Below are positions 1 to 9,321 of a stretch of DNA of 18,029 bases, piece by piece. Under the pieces are notes generated by a model that made no database searches, had not been told where the DNA came from, and was given only the letters and a program-made list of their open reading frames with translations. The position numbers and the translations under genes are program-made. Position 1 is the stretch's first letter. Each line of letters starts with the position of its first letter. The stretch is from Stenocarpella maydis (lineage: Eukaryota; Ascomycota; Sordariomycetes; Diaporthales; Diaporthaceae). The stretch spans positions 125,475 through 143,503 of the forward strand of contig NQMI01000121.1 in the NCBI GenBank assembly GCA_002270565.1. Reading direction: 5' to 3'.

Positions 1-54
1 CCTCTGGGCTACTTGTTAAACGGAACCGCTCAGCAGGGCGTTGGTACTCCGTGC

Positions 55-123
55 AAGGAGTTACCCTAGACTTCGTTGTAAGGAGTTACCCTAGACTTCC
101 TAGCAAGGAGTTACCCTAGACTT
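55..123. repeat. Tandem repeat, three copies with 25-bp period
   Basis: The 19-bp core AAGGAGTTACCCTAGACTT begins at 55, 80 and 105 and is identical in all three copies. The spacers of about 6 bp between cores differ. The third copy ends at 123. Exact 25-bp spacing with conserved cores and divergent spacers suggests a minisatellite or an array of binding sites rather than simple slippage. Confidence 0.85.
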
Positions 124-454
124 GCGAGTCAGGCGATTTTCGCTAAGTACGCCCAGTGCGTGCGTGACGCAAGATGAGTTTGGTGGCCGTGAGTCGATTA
201 TTTTGGCCTGCATTTGCACCTTAATTCAGACCTCTGCATTACCCTTATTTCTTACCCAAAAAGTATATGACTTAGTGCATTGGATAGCCTGATTTCTGAA
301 GTTTGTATGTACTTAATTTGGGCATTGCTAGGGCTATGGTTGGCTGGCTGCTTGGAACCAAAGATGGTGTGTTGGAAGGGCGAATTTTCCGGCATTTGCA
401 AATTTGCACCAGAGCCGACCGCAGCGTGCCCAGGGGTGAGACGACGTCGGAGGG

Positions 455-480
455 TATATAAGGAGGGCTTACAGAAGCCC
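455..480 (+). promoter_or_regulatory. Possible core promoter: TATA box followed by a hairpin
   Basis: TATATAAG lies at 455-462. Directly after it GGGCTT (465-470) and AAGCCC (475-480) can form a 6-bp stem with a 4-base loop. A TATA box followed closely by a small hairpin is a common arrangement in LTR promoters and R regions, but it can also occur by chance. No intact gene follows, so the function is inferred. Confidence 0.3.
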
Positions 481-1008
481 AACTTAATTCAATACAAAGT
501 TGTCCAGACCACTGTCAATTGTCCGAATTCGCCTCAGGGCACCACACTGCGACCCTGCCGAAACACACGCTGAACTGAATGCTATTTTATAGCACATATT
601 CATCAGACTACTTAAGAGCAGGTTAGGTGGATTAGAAAGCAATGATTCTTATATAATCTCTCGCTTAACTATATATATTTAATTAATAATAAAAAGATGC
701 CCTTCTTCTAGGGCACAGTAGTAACTCATATAATAAAGAACCTTCCACTATTTTAAGGCATTATTAATAATGAGCAAGAGAGTGGCTTTAGATAGCTTCT
801 TAAGCAAGTTAATGAGCTGCTGCAGGCATATGAAGCCAACCTACTAAGTATAATTATTACTAATTATAATAATACACTAATTAACGCTATTAGCTATGAA
901 TTTCCTTAATCACGCTATTAGCTATATATCTTCTATATGAATATGAATGTTGTTCTTAATATTAAGAAGAAATGAAGGAAGTAGGACTAAGGGTTAATAG
1001 TAGCAGAT

Positions 1009-2160
1009 ATGGTGATGGAGAGTATTATTAAGGGTATAAGTGATGAAGACCTTAAAGATTATGATGAAGATCTTGCTTCTCTAAATGCGCTAGTAAGAAA
1101 TGCTTCTATAGTGCTAATAAAGGTGCTTAATTATATGCTCTATACCCGCCAAGTGCTTTTCAACCTCCTCAAGGTTATGGAGTACTCTACAGACCGCGAG
1201 ACCTATAAGAAGGCATAGTAGCGCCTTTAAGAGGTCTTCTTAGACCAGATGGCAATCCTCAACTATCTTAAGACCTAGTATATTGATAAGAAGGAGGAGA
1301 TCATTGCTAAATAGGCTGCTTATTAAACCTATAAGATCCTTAACTTTAGCTTACATATAATATCCTTTATGGAGAGTATATACTAGAAACTAAAGCAATA
1401 TCTTAGCTATAGTATAGATAATCTTTTCTATCTTATATAGGTAGTTCATACTATTCTTAAGGATATAGTATATAACTTTTATCTTAAGGAAGCCTATTAG
1501 AAGATAGTAGTCCTTATAAAGTTTAATGGGTAGAAGTAGCTGGGTAAGCTTTCTCTTTAAGTTATAAGGGCAGCACTTAAGATTCTCGTGAAGACTAGGT
1601 AGCAGGCGCTATATATGCTTTATGGTAATATGCTATAAGGAGGATATATAGCTTCAAGCTATAAATGCCCTATTAGCACTTAATACGGCTTAATTTGCGC
1701 TAGCCATATAGCTAATAAAGAGCAAGCTAGTCTTCCTCTTGAGAAGGGCAATATTTATACTATATACTATCTTGATTATAACCTCTTAATCGCAAACTTA
1801 CTCCTTATGGTGCTCTTGCTAAAGAAGGTTACCGCTATAAAGGGAAGACCTCAAGATATTACTATATTTATAATAAATAAAGATAGCATCTTTAAGTTAT
1901 ATGGGAAGGCTATTATAGGTAAGAAGACTGCTGCTACTACTATCAGTCTAAACAGCAGGGCTGGTAATAAAATAAAGGCAATAATAGCTTCCGTATAGAG
2001 GGTTAACTTAGCTTTCGAGTGGAATAATGAGACCCTCTAGTCCCTAGATAAGGAGGATACTTATAGTAATAATGCCCAACAGATAGCCGTCCGCTAAGAC
2101 TAGCAGCTAACGGTAGGACTAATAAAGCAAGGAAAGCATTAGCCTCTGAAGTAAAAACGC
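1009..2160 (+). pseudogene. RIP-degraded protein-coding relic, unidentified
   Basis: A long stretch reads as protein if scattered TAA/TAG codons are taken as mutated glutamine codons. From 1009 frame 1 is open for 69 codons and then continues past about 1600 with stops that are nearly all TAG or TAA. It contains lysine-, leucine- and tyrosine-rich helical sequence. From about 1800 to 2160 the readable frame is frame 3, with tyrosine- and glutamine-rich sequence around 1920-1990 and a DC pair at about 1932-1937. That pattern might be what remains of a Gag zinc knuckle, but I cannot demonstrate it. I do not recognise the family. The most likely explanation is a retroelement Gag-like protein or a repeated host gene. 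Conversion of CAR codons to TAR is the expected RIP effect. Confidence 0.45.
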
Positions 2161-3231
2161 CAGGTAATAAAGATCATAATACTTATGGTGATAGCTTCTT
2201 TAGTAGTGAAGAAGCAGTTTATGGGGGTAGTAAGAAGCATTAATGGGTTACTAAAGGTGCACCAGTTAGTTGGGGAGGTCCTCAGTAATAATAATGTTAC
2301 TAGCGATGAGGATAGTGAGGAGGAGATTCTCAATGAGATCATAATGGCTATAGACTAGATATATGGGGAAAATACCACGGGTTTAAGCGATTAGGTACCC
2401 ACAGGAGTGTGGTGATATTATAGTGATAAGGATAGCAAATGTAATTAGATTAATATTATATATATAAATTGGGTGGTGCATGTAAATATATTTGCACAGG
2501 GGGTGCGCCCTCCGTTTTTGGGGGTGCGAATCTCCGATCTCTATACTAAAGGCAGTCCACTAGTAACTTAACTACTAAGAGTAATTTAGCTAGGTTAAGC
2601 TAGAGCTAATAATTAATATTAATAAAAGCAGTATTATAAAGGGCTAAGGTATTATTTATATACCTATAAAGCTTTATAATAGTTAATATTAATAAATTTT
2701 AAATATTAATAGCTTTATATTTAAATCTATATAGACTCAACCTGCCCTTAAGAAGATAAATAATAGCTATACCTAAGTAATCCTTATTAATACTATTATA
2801 GCTTCTAGTTACTATTTATACTTAAGAATTATCTTTAAGGGTAAAGATATTTAAGCCTAATAGTTCTTATAAGAGTTTAAATAGTAATACTCTTAGTACT
2901 ATATTATATTACCTAAGAATTAAACTAATAATAAATTTATATAATATATTTTTATAATATTTTTTTACCTTAAATAAATAAAATAAAAAAAGATAATAAT
3001 TCTTAATTAATTCTATTAATTTTAAATAGCTATAAAAGCTATACTTTAATATTTAAATTCTTTAATACTATATTAAAGGTTTATTTACTAATAATACTTA
3101 AATAAGTAGAATTCATTAAAGAGTACTTCTTTAGCAATATTTTTTTATACTTTCTCTCAGTATATATTTATTAGAAGGTATAGCTAGCGAATAATAAATA
3201 TTTTAATATCATTAAGGCTACTTATTAAAAA
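2160..3231. other. AT-rich RIP-type DNA with no recognisable gene
   Basis: This stretch is dominated by A, T and TA dinucleotides, with stop codons in all frames. The only distinct island is a GC-richer patch at about 2480-2580 containing a tRNA-like sequence on the minus strand. The minus-strand open frame at 2139-2342 has a low-complexity serine/leucine/threonine composition and is probably a shadow of the degraded plus-strand relic. Confidence 0.5.
2519..2590 (-). repeat. tRNA-like, possibly SINE-derived remnant
   Basis: Read on the minus strand from about 2590 down, the sequence has a D-arm-like AGTAGTTAAG followed by GTGGACTGCCTTTAG, which resembles the A-box and anticodon-arm layout of class II (Leu/Ser-type) tRNAs. 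About 25 bases later comes GGAGATTCGCACCCC, close to a B box or T-loop. The acceptor-stem halves do not pair, and the T-stem carries C-to-T/G-to-A type changes, so it is not a working tRNA. A tRNA-derived SINE head or a RIP-mutated tRNA pseudogene fits best. Confidence 0.35.
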
Positions 3232-3895
3232 AAATTAATAAAACTTAACTCTATTACTAACTTTATACTTACAGGTAAAATTAATTTCCTTTATTGTTTA
3301 ATAAAGGCTAGAGTAGTTATAAAGCTAATAATTATTAACTTAGCTTAAAAGTATATTAGAAATTAACTTATAAGCTATTAAAAGCCATTAAATTACCTAG
3401 AAATCCAGCTAAATTAAGAGAATTATAAGAATAATATAGCTAAAGCCTTGCCTAAGAATGCCAGTCATAAGGACCTAATTATAAAGACCTATATACTTAA
3501 ATTAGGTTAAAACACTAGCCTAGTATAAAAATAGCAAGCTAGAAATATTATTAATATCTTTAAGGAAATATAAGCTAGAACAGCCTTCTTAAAGTAGGAA
3601 AATATTAAGCTTAAGGCTTATAATAGTACTTAAAGGGGCATAAAGAAATATTATATTATTCCTAATCTTAATAAAACTTTTTATAAAATTTTATAAGATA
3701 TTAAGCTAAGGAGGGTCTATTAAAGACCTTAAAGGAGAGTTTTAGGCTTTAATAATAAGGGACTAGGTGATAAGGATAAGAAGGATATTCCGACACTAAT
3801 TATCATGAGATCCGGGCATTAAATCAAGCAGCCGACTAAATATATGGATTAACTATCTTCTAAGCTTTAATTTGCTATATAAATTAACTCTAAAC
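3232..3895 (+). pseudogene. RIP-degraded relic resembling the C-terminal tail of a Pogo/Fot1-type transposase
   Basis: Frame 1 is readable from about 3232 to 3895 if TAA/TAG codons are taken as mutated glutamine codons. The order of motifs matches the tail that follows the DDE domain in many fungal Pogo-like transposases: a proline-containing linker with PKNASHKDL (about 3440-3470), a helical segment, a coiled segment with ENIKLKAYN (about 3600-3627), a lysine/tyrosine stretch, and PNLNKTF (about 3660-3680). A basic segment with RSGH and PTKY follows near 3810-3845. I did not find the catalytic DDE part upstream, where decay is heavier. The family assignment rests on remembered patterns and is tentative. 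The mutational state is clear. Confidence 0.4.
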
Positions 3896-4849
3896 ACCAA
3901 GTATTGAGTATTTTATGTGCATTATGAGTTTGGACAGTTTGTATGTGGCTCCTCGTTCCACTGGTAGGGGTGTTCCATTAGTGGGGGTCAGATGGTACAT
4001 AGTAGCCCATGATAGAAGATAAATGGATGGTATGGGAGAAGAGGACTAGTTATTGATTGCGGCACTGGTCAATGTGGTAGCATTCACAACGCTGGAGCGA
4101 ACACACGCCGAATTGGACAGCCATGAGACCAGGTCTTAGTATAGAACTACAGTACTACACCTAGCTAGGCAGCGTATTCAATAACCATGGTGCCACGGCT
4201 GCTGAGACACCGTATCCTACCTTTTAGTTAAATAAGCATCCTCTTTTCTGCAAATTTGCGTCGGACTGGCCATACCAGCGTGTGCCTCTCCCCTCACCCT
4301 TCCACCCTGCTTCTACAGGAGGGTTTAGCTTTCATAGGTTGTCACCCTTCGGTTATCAATCACATTTGCCTGTTACAAGGCTTACATATTAGATTACTTA
4401 GTTATTTCATCTCTTAAATATTCAAGTTGGCGGCACATCAAGTTGGCGCCTAAGACCAGATAGATTCTATTATTGCAAACCTACCCGTGCGGTGTACCCG
4501 ACAGGCTTCCAATGGCATAAGGTTCAGGTATTCAACTGCCCTGAATAGATGGATCAAATGTGAGAAGCAGGTGCCGTGAGACACACTTTACACCACATGG
4601 ACTAATGAGTTTGTATCAGCATTCCACGCCACCCCGTCCTGTAAACGTGAGATGTGGCGCTTAAAATTGCTGTTTACAATTGAGGCCATACCGGCTATGA
4701 CCTCCCACTCGAGGGACATGGACATTTTAGCCAATGTTACCCGGACTGCCACATCTGTGCCCCACTGCAGAGTATTTTGGCGATGATCAATACCGACAGT
4801 GGCTAAAGGAATGTGACATGAGGCTGCTGGAAGGCCAAGAATAGGCAGA
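3896..4849. other. Region of near-normal composition with no recognisable gene
   Basis: Base composition returns to normal at about 3900, but neither strand has an open frame of useful length or a motif I recognise. Small features are present: a GCAAATTTGC palindrome near 4250 that also occurs near 398, a short direct repeat of CAAGTTGGCG at about 4424 and 4439, and TGTAAAC/GTTTACA inverted heptamers at about 4640 and 4671. The stretch lies 3' of the minus-strand transposase relic and may contain that element's non-coding end. Confidence 0.4.
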
Positions 4850-5560
4850 TTATTTCCACTCCAATGGTGTCACTTTATCCAGACTCTTGTGTGACCGTGA
4901 TGCGGTTGAGAAGAGAAGGGAGCGAGTGACCCGAAAAAGACAGAGATTGGCTTGAGCTCGGGCACGAATAAACACTTCTCCCTTAAGCCTATCTGCTTGT
5001 CTACTTTTAAAAAATGACTGTGCGTCGTTGTCCCCAACTCTGGGGCTCAACTTGAGACAGCATTCCTCCATGAAATCTTCCTATGGGTACAGTCAGGATG
5101 TCACTACATCCCAGTTGAATACATGTTGCTAAAATTAAAGTTTTATGGATTTTATGGCCGTCCAGAATAAGAATCCACCGGTTCTCATCATGTCCCATTT
5201 CTGAGGGCATTCATTTAGGGAATCAACACATTTTTGAGCTAGGCGACGGCGATCTTGTTGCTCGTCCAGCCGTTGGGAGAGCAAAGTATAGTCCCAGGCA
5301 CAGATCTCCTTGAGCTCCCGAAGAAACCACTGGGCTTGGAGCTCTTCTCCCTTGAAGGAAATGCCCGGGTCAAGATATTTACCCATAGCGGTGATGGCAT
5401 CAATTAGGGTGACCCTCGATCGAATGCCACCACCCTTTCGGAGGGTCTCTCAGGTTTCCGAACTGCCAAGCACAAGGGAGTCGACTCCTATAGACTATTT
5501 AGTCAAAACACCAGAGAATAGTCTCACGATGTTTACCTTGGCCCTCCATAATCCCACCCT
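4850..5560 (-). pseudogene. DDE-type transposase fragment (Pogo/Tigger/Fot1-like), frameshifted
   Basis: The minus strand reads through several pieces of a DDE_1 superfamily endonuclease. From about 5490 it has DSLVLGSSE, then an in-frame TGA at 5450-5452, then an open stretch containing FKGEELQAQWF (about 5355-5325), which matches the conserved 'FKG...Q.QWF' segment of fungal Pogo-like transposases. In the next frame RWILILDGHKIH (about 5185-5150) corresponds to the 'LLILDGHGSH' motif around the second catalytic aspartate. A third frame (4850-5071) holds ARAQAN and ends in VTPLEWK, as expected for the region after the catalytic core. The third acidic motif and the usual PPHTSH segment are not visible. 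At least two frameshifts and one stop separate the pieces, so the copy is dead. The base changes do not look strongly RIP-like, which suggests decay by indels. Confidence 0.6.
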
Positions 5561-5579
5561 TATTTACGTTAACTTTTAA

Positions 5580-6580
5580 AGGCTCCACCCAGCAAAACTG
5601 CTCACGATAGTCGAAATACTAGTCAACTGCCTTAGGCGTAAAGCCTAATTAATCTTAATGTATTTATGTGGCGGAGGTGTACGGCTAGTGGGGACGCTAT
5701 GGTAGCAATCTGAAGGTCATAGGAACCCTCTCGTGATGCTTTTACTGTGACTTCACTTCAGTGGCTTCCACGCTCCTTTCAGAATAAAGATTAGTCACAC
5801 CGTCGCCCTCGTGAACCTTTGTCCGGCTGTCAAACAAGGCACGGGATTTTACAATTCTTCAAAAAAGTCGAACACGCAGGCATCCAAAGACCGAAATCCA
5901 TCCTATGGGAACTAACAGGGCACAGCTATTCATCATAGCCAATCAGAGGTAACGTGTTTCTCAAGAGTACTTCTGTTTCTCTCGGTTTATGACACCCTTA
6001 TGGAAAGTACCGCAGAGTCTTATGAAAACACAGCACTTCTTTAAGCAGAAATTTCAATTTTCTGGGCAGGCGTTTTGCTGCTTTAAGAGGATGGCTGTAT
6101 TTATAGCCTCCCTATGCTGTTTAACTTCTTATTTTCCAGCAGAAAAATCAGAATGCCACCTCTACAGTCTTAGCTTTTGGATTAGTCATCCTCCTATAAC
6201 CGGCTTCTCACCACCAACCGGGACGGGCATAAGCAGACACAGGACGAGATCCTCACAGCCATATCTAGGTTCCGTTAAAGCAAGCGTGGTTTGGAATTAG
6301 GATCGCGCTTAATATAAAGTCGCTTTCGCGTATATTGCAAATAGATTCGGGCACGCTCTATAGAAACATTATATGGCCTACTTAAGCACCTGCACCTGCA
6401 CATTCAGTCAACATCGCCTTACCCAGCTTTTCAGGACCGCCTACCCAGCTTATTCCCTATTCACCCACCCAGTATAAGAAATTTAGCATAAAGCCTACTA
6501 TAATATCTTATACCGCCTATAAAGTACCTCGCCTGTAAAATACCCCGCCTTAAAGCTCTTAGAGCCCTTTAATACATCTT
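5580..6580. other. Intergenic region, no recognisable gene
   Basis: A 103-codon open frame lies at 5989-6300 on the plus strand. Its predicted product is rich in Phe, Ser, Cys and Pro without periodicity or motif, and I treat it as chance. From about 6300 the sequence becomes AT-rich. Short direct repeats built on CGCCT(T)ACCCAGCTT start at 6415 and 6438, and CACCTG is tandemly repeated near 6388. The stretch sits upstream of the minus-strand transposase relic and may include its lost N-terminal region. Confidence 0.4.
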
Positions 6581-6666
6581 AAAGCCCCTTTATACACCTA
6601 GAGGCACACGCCTAGATAAAGGGCCCTGCCTCTGGTCGTGTGCCTCTAGGCGTGTTGAGGGGCTCT
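6581..6666. repeat. Imperfect 30-bp inverted repeat with 26-bp spacer
   Basis: CCTAGAGGCACACG at 6597-6610 is perfectly inverted as CGTGTGCCTCTAGG at 6637-6650. The pairing extends outward, with mismatches, to about 6581 and 6666. Most of the outer mismatches are T-for-C or A-for-G, as expected if one arm suffered RIP more than the other. The structure could be a hairpin, the inner ends of inverted repeats, or a small palindromic element. Confidence 0.75.
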
Positions 6667-7094
6667 GAGACGCCTTATGAGCACTGGGCACTTAGTGGCT
6701 TATGCGCTAGGCTAGTATTATCAATAGCGCCCCTAGGTACCTATAGCTAGAATCTTAAAAGAGTTGCAGTAAAGCTGCAACCTTCCCGTTAATACTATAG
6801 CCACACCTAATTAATATTAACTATTACTAGCACTATTATAAGTTTATATATATAACCTAACTAATGATTAGGCATTATAAGAATGTAATAATTAAGATAT
6901 AAGAAAGAATTTATAAGATTATTTATTATAAGCTTATCCTTAAGTAATTATTATTTAGGTTGGGGTATTTTATTTAATTCAATATAATAGGGCTAGAAAT
7001 TCGGCTTGTAGTGAAAAAGTCTGTATTTAAGTAGGTACAGGAACTGAACGTGGATTCGTGCTGGGTATCATCTTGGACCTTTCGGGCTGGCGTG
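6667..7094. other. AT-rich spacer without a gene
   Basis: A small hairpin, GTTGCAG/CTGCAAC with a 5-base loop, lies at 6763-6781, and TAGGTACCTA (near 6744) is palindromic. The sequence between about 6790 and 6990 is AT-rich with RIP-like TA density. No coding potential is evident. Confidence 0.45.
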
Positions 7095-7287
7095 TCTTCT
7101 TGTTGAGCCGAGCTCTTCCTTGGCCCCGAGACCAAGCCGTCGACAGTGCCCAGAGATTGGGCTACGATGGGGCAGAAGGATAAAGATGGCGAAGCCATTA
7201 TCTCCATGCTGGCTGAAGACGGTATAAGGGCCGATGATGTAGTAGTCGTTATGTGTGAGCCCAGCATCGTCTGCGTGGAGCGATAGG
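7095..7287 (+). pseudogene. Possible short coding scrap, unidentified
   Basis: Following an in-frame TGA, about 63 codons are open and end in TAG at about 7287, with an internal ATG at 7167. The piece after the ATG reads MGQKDKDGEAIISMLAEDG and continues with an acidic and valine-rich segment. The balanced, helix-like composition looks more protein-like than the overlapping minus-strand frames (6974-7490). I do not recognise it. It may be an exon or fragment of a lost gene, or a fortuitous frame. Confidence 0.25.
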
Positions 7288-8191
7288 GTTCTCGGCCGTG
7301 GCATGAGTGAGCAAAAGCCAACCCCCCCCCCCCACAAAAAAAGATGACGGTTGTAAACAATGTGCTTGAGATTTTGGGGAGGAATTTGCAAACCACGATG
7401 TTGGGTCCTAAGTTGATTTGGCCCTGTAAATGCATTTCTGATTAGCCTGTAGGAAAAGAAGGGGAGGGGGCGGAGAGCAGGAGTTTCCACGAGATGTATG
7501 AGAGTAGATGATGTTCAGGTATATTTTCTTGCAGACCTCATTTCCTTGTCTTTCCGTGGTGATGATGTCCAAGCATATTTCTATCCACGCCTGGGTTGCC
7601 TTTACGAGCCCGGCCTGGTTGTCGGGCCACCTGAGAAGCACCATTCTCTGTCGGACCGGGTCCGCTGTGCTGCCTCGTGCGCTTCCGCCGGCCCTCCTCT
7701 GACATGGGGCTTGCCTTTGTTGCTTGCTCTATGACCAAGACATGGTGGTAGGGCAATATCAATGTCTGCCTGATACTACTAGTATTAGCAGGCCCTGATT
7801 CTGCAGTCTTGAGCCGGCGTGGCTTGGAAGGCCGTGGTTACAAAGCGTGGTCAAAGTCTTTAAAAGATGTGTGGTGTTTTGCTGAGCTACTGCCCCGGTT
7901 GGAGTCCACCAAATATGCCTCGGTGGACCCCAACCAAAACAGAGCAGTCCACCAAACACGGCATATCTGGTGGACCCCGACCGGGGCACAGTCCACCGAA
8001 TATACCTCAGAAGGAAGCAGCAACACAACATTGTTAGATAACACACCGGCGCGCTCCTTCCCAGGTCGGCATCGCCCGTCGGCCGTCGCGTGGCCATGGA
8101 TGGCAGTGGCTATCCACTCTCTCTCCCTTGGCAAATCTTTGACTGTTGGTTGACACACTGCAATACCCACTGCAACAAGACCAACACCAGC
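7288..8191. other. Upstream region of the Ulp1-domain gene
   Basis: There is no clear gene. A run of about 12 C followed by about 7 A lies at 7321-7340. A minus-strand open frame at 7408-7644 reads as a plausible helical peptide (IEICLDIITTERQGNE) but has no recognisable family. The interval 7893-8000 contains three related repeats in alternating orientation. I see no clear TATA box close to the start at 8192. The long minus-strand frame at 7838-9226 is judged a shadow of the GC-rich gene. Confidence 0.45.
7893..8000. repeat. Cluster of alternating direct and inverted repeats (GTCCACC/GGTGGAC)
   Basis: GTCCACC occurs at 7904-7910, 7947-7953 and 7991-7997, and its complement GGTGGAC at 7922-7928 and 7969-7975. 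The blocks are longer than the heptamers. 7904-7928 is an inverted near-copy of 7947-7975, and 7991 onward is a direct near-copy of 7904 onward. 7893-7910 pairs with 7969-7986 at 16 of 18 bases, and both mismatches are transitions. The cluster could form alternative stem-loops 200 to 300 bases upstream of the protease gene start. Confidence 0.75.
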
Positions 8192-8720
8192 ATGGATCCG
8201 CCCCTCGACCAGTCCGAGTCCCAGTCCCTCCGCCTCCGCGCCCAAGTCGCAGCCATCGAGACGAGCTGCCTCGCTAAGCGCCGCGGCATCGTCCAGGCCT
8301 ACCGCGCGCTGGTTCGGGAATTCTGCTCCGCGGCCGTCTCTGAGGACTACATCCTCTCCCTGTTCTCCTCCCCGGTCAGGAACTATATCCGCTGCCTGGT
8401 GGTGGACGAGGCAGCAGCAGAAGACGACCACGGCCACGACGGCAATCGCAGAGGTCTTGGCCATCATCATGATGGCGGCCTTTCCTGGCAGCACCCCTCC
8501 TCTCCTGTTCGCACCGTCCTCGCCAACATCTGTCGCCGTTGGGATGTCGACCCCACCGAGCTCATCCACCAGAGACTCTTGGGGCTGGGTCAGGACCAAG
8601 ACAAAACCGAAGCTCGCGAGGCCGAGGCCCAAGCCGAGGCTGGTGATGGTGCTGGCGGCATCGAGCAGCCTCAGCCCTCGTCGCCCTCGTCTGGACCACC
8701 CCATCCACCCTCTACACTGC

Positions 8721-8740
8721 CGCTCTCTGCCGCTCTCTGC
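8721..8740 (+). repeat. Exact 10-bp tandem duplication causing a frameshift
   Basis: CGCTCTCTGC occurs twice with no spacer, at 8721-8730 and 8731-8740. Ten is not a multiple of three, so the extra copy shifts frame 2 into a non-coding-looking frame. Skipping one copy joins frame 2 directly to the frame 3 sequence beginning at 8742 within a continuous LPLSADFF peptide. Both frames share LPLSA at the junction, which is the signature of an insertion by replication slippage. Confidence 0.9.
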
Positions 8741-9292
8741 CGATTTCTTTCGCCTTCTTGGCCAGCTTTCCTCACATGTGAGCCTCGAGGACGGCATACG
8801 GCTCCTACACCAGGCCCACCGCATACGTGTCGACGGCACCGCCTCCCGCCGCGCCAGCAAGGCCAAGAAGAGCTGGGCTGCCGTCCCCACCGACAGCAGG
8901 TGGCTGCCGTCGGATGTGAGCCTTGCCATGGAGCTCAGCGGCGCCTTCTTGGACGGCCCCATCCGCAGCACAAGGAAGAGAAGCAAAAGCGGCAGGGGCA
9001 GAAACAAGGGGAAAGGGCCACAACAACCGCCATCTGGCAACAGGGGCGCTTCGTTGTCCCCGGCTTGGGGAGAAGCAGGCCCCGCGAGCACGACGGGCGA
9101 CGATGGCGACGAGGACGACGGCGAGGACAACAACGAGGACAACAGCGACGGCGGCGGCCGTGAGGGCAGACCTGAAACCGTCAACCAGGCATCACTCGGC
9201 CTGCATCGCCATCTGGCAGCCCACATGGCCGCTCAGGACGCCGCTGTAAGACCCGGAGCAGTATCCAAAAAACTCCCGGCTATTGTTGAAGA

Positions 9293-9321
9293 ATCACCAC
9301 CACCACCACCACCACCACCAA
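9293..9321 (+). repeat. CAC/CCA trinucleotide repeat
   Basis: About nine consecutive CAC/CCA units lie here and in frame 3 encode eight prolines. Other triplet tracts in the same gene are CAG runs near 10389 and at 10666-10681, encoding glutamines in the Ulp1 ORF. Such tracts are typical of flexible linkers and are prone to length change. Confidence 0.8.

Larger units (their letters stand above)
1..1008. other. Non-coding segment, LTR-like in places, passing into AT-rich DNA
   Basis: No convincing gene is present. The first 600 bases have near-normal base composition and hold a tandem repeat (55-123) and a TATA-box/hairpin pair (455-480). Small open frames on both strands at 252-573 start at non-ATG codons or overlap each other and look like chance. 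From about 590 onward the sequence turns AT-rich with dense TA dinucleotides, which matches RIP. The first part could be a retrotransposon LTR, with the degraded block to its right as the interior, but I could not find a matching second LTR. Confidence 0.4.

Noticed and set aside
55..123. The 25-bp array as a CRISPR
   Set aside because: The spacers are about 6 bp, there are only three units, and the context is eukaryotic. It is a tandem repeat, not a CRISPR array.
4424..5640. Short inverted CGCCTAAG/CTTAGGCG (about 4447 and 5631) as terminal repeats of the DDE element
   Set aside because: Only 8 bp match and no target duplication is visible, which is well within chance for 1.2 kb.
5989..6300. 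103-codon plus-strand open frame
   Set aside because: The first ATG is preceded by no promoter-like signal, and the product is motif-free and of unbalanced composition. It is likely chance.
6974..7490. Two overlapping minus-strand open frames of 153 and 140 codons
   Set aside because: They overlap each other in different frames, cross a C/A homopolymer, and show no domain. The plus-strand reading at 7095-7287 looks at least as plausible, and none is convincing.
7838..9226. 462-codon open frame on the minus strand opposite the Ulp1-domain gene
   Set aside because: Its composition is that of an antisense shadow of GC-rich coding DNA (Ser/Pro/Leu/Arg runs), it has no recognisable domain, and the plus strand over the same interval carries coherent coding sequence tied to the protease ORF.
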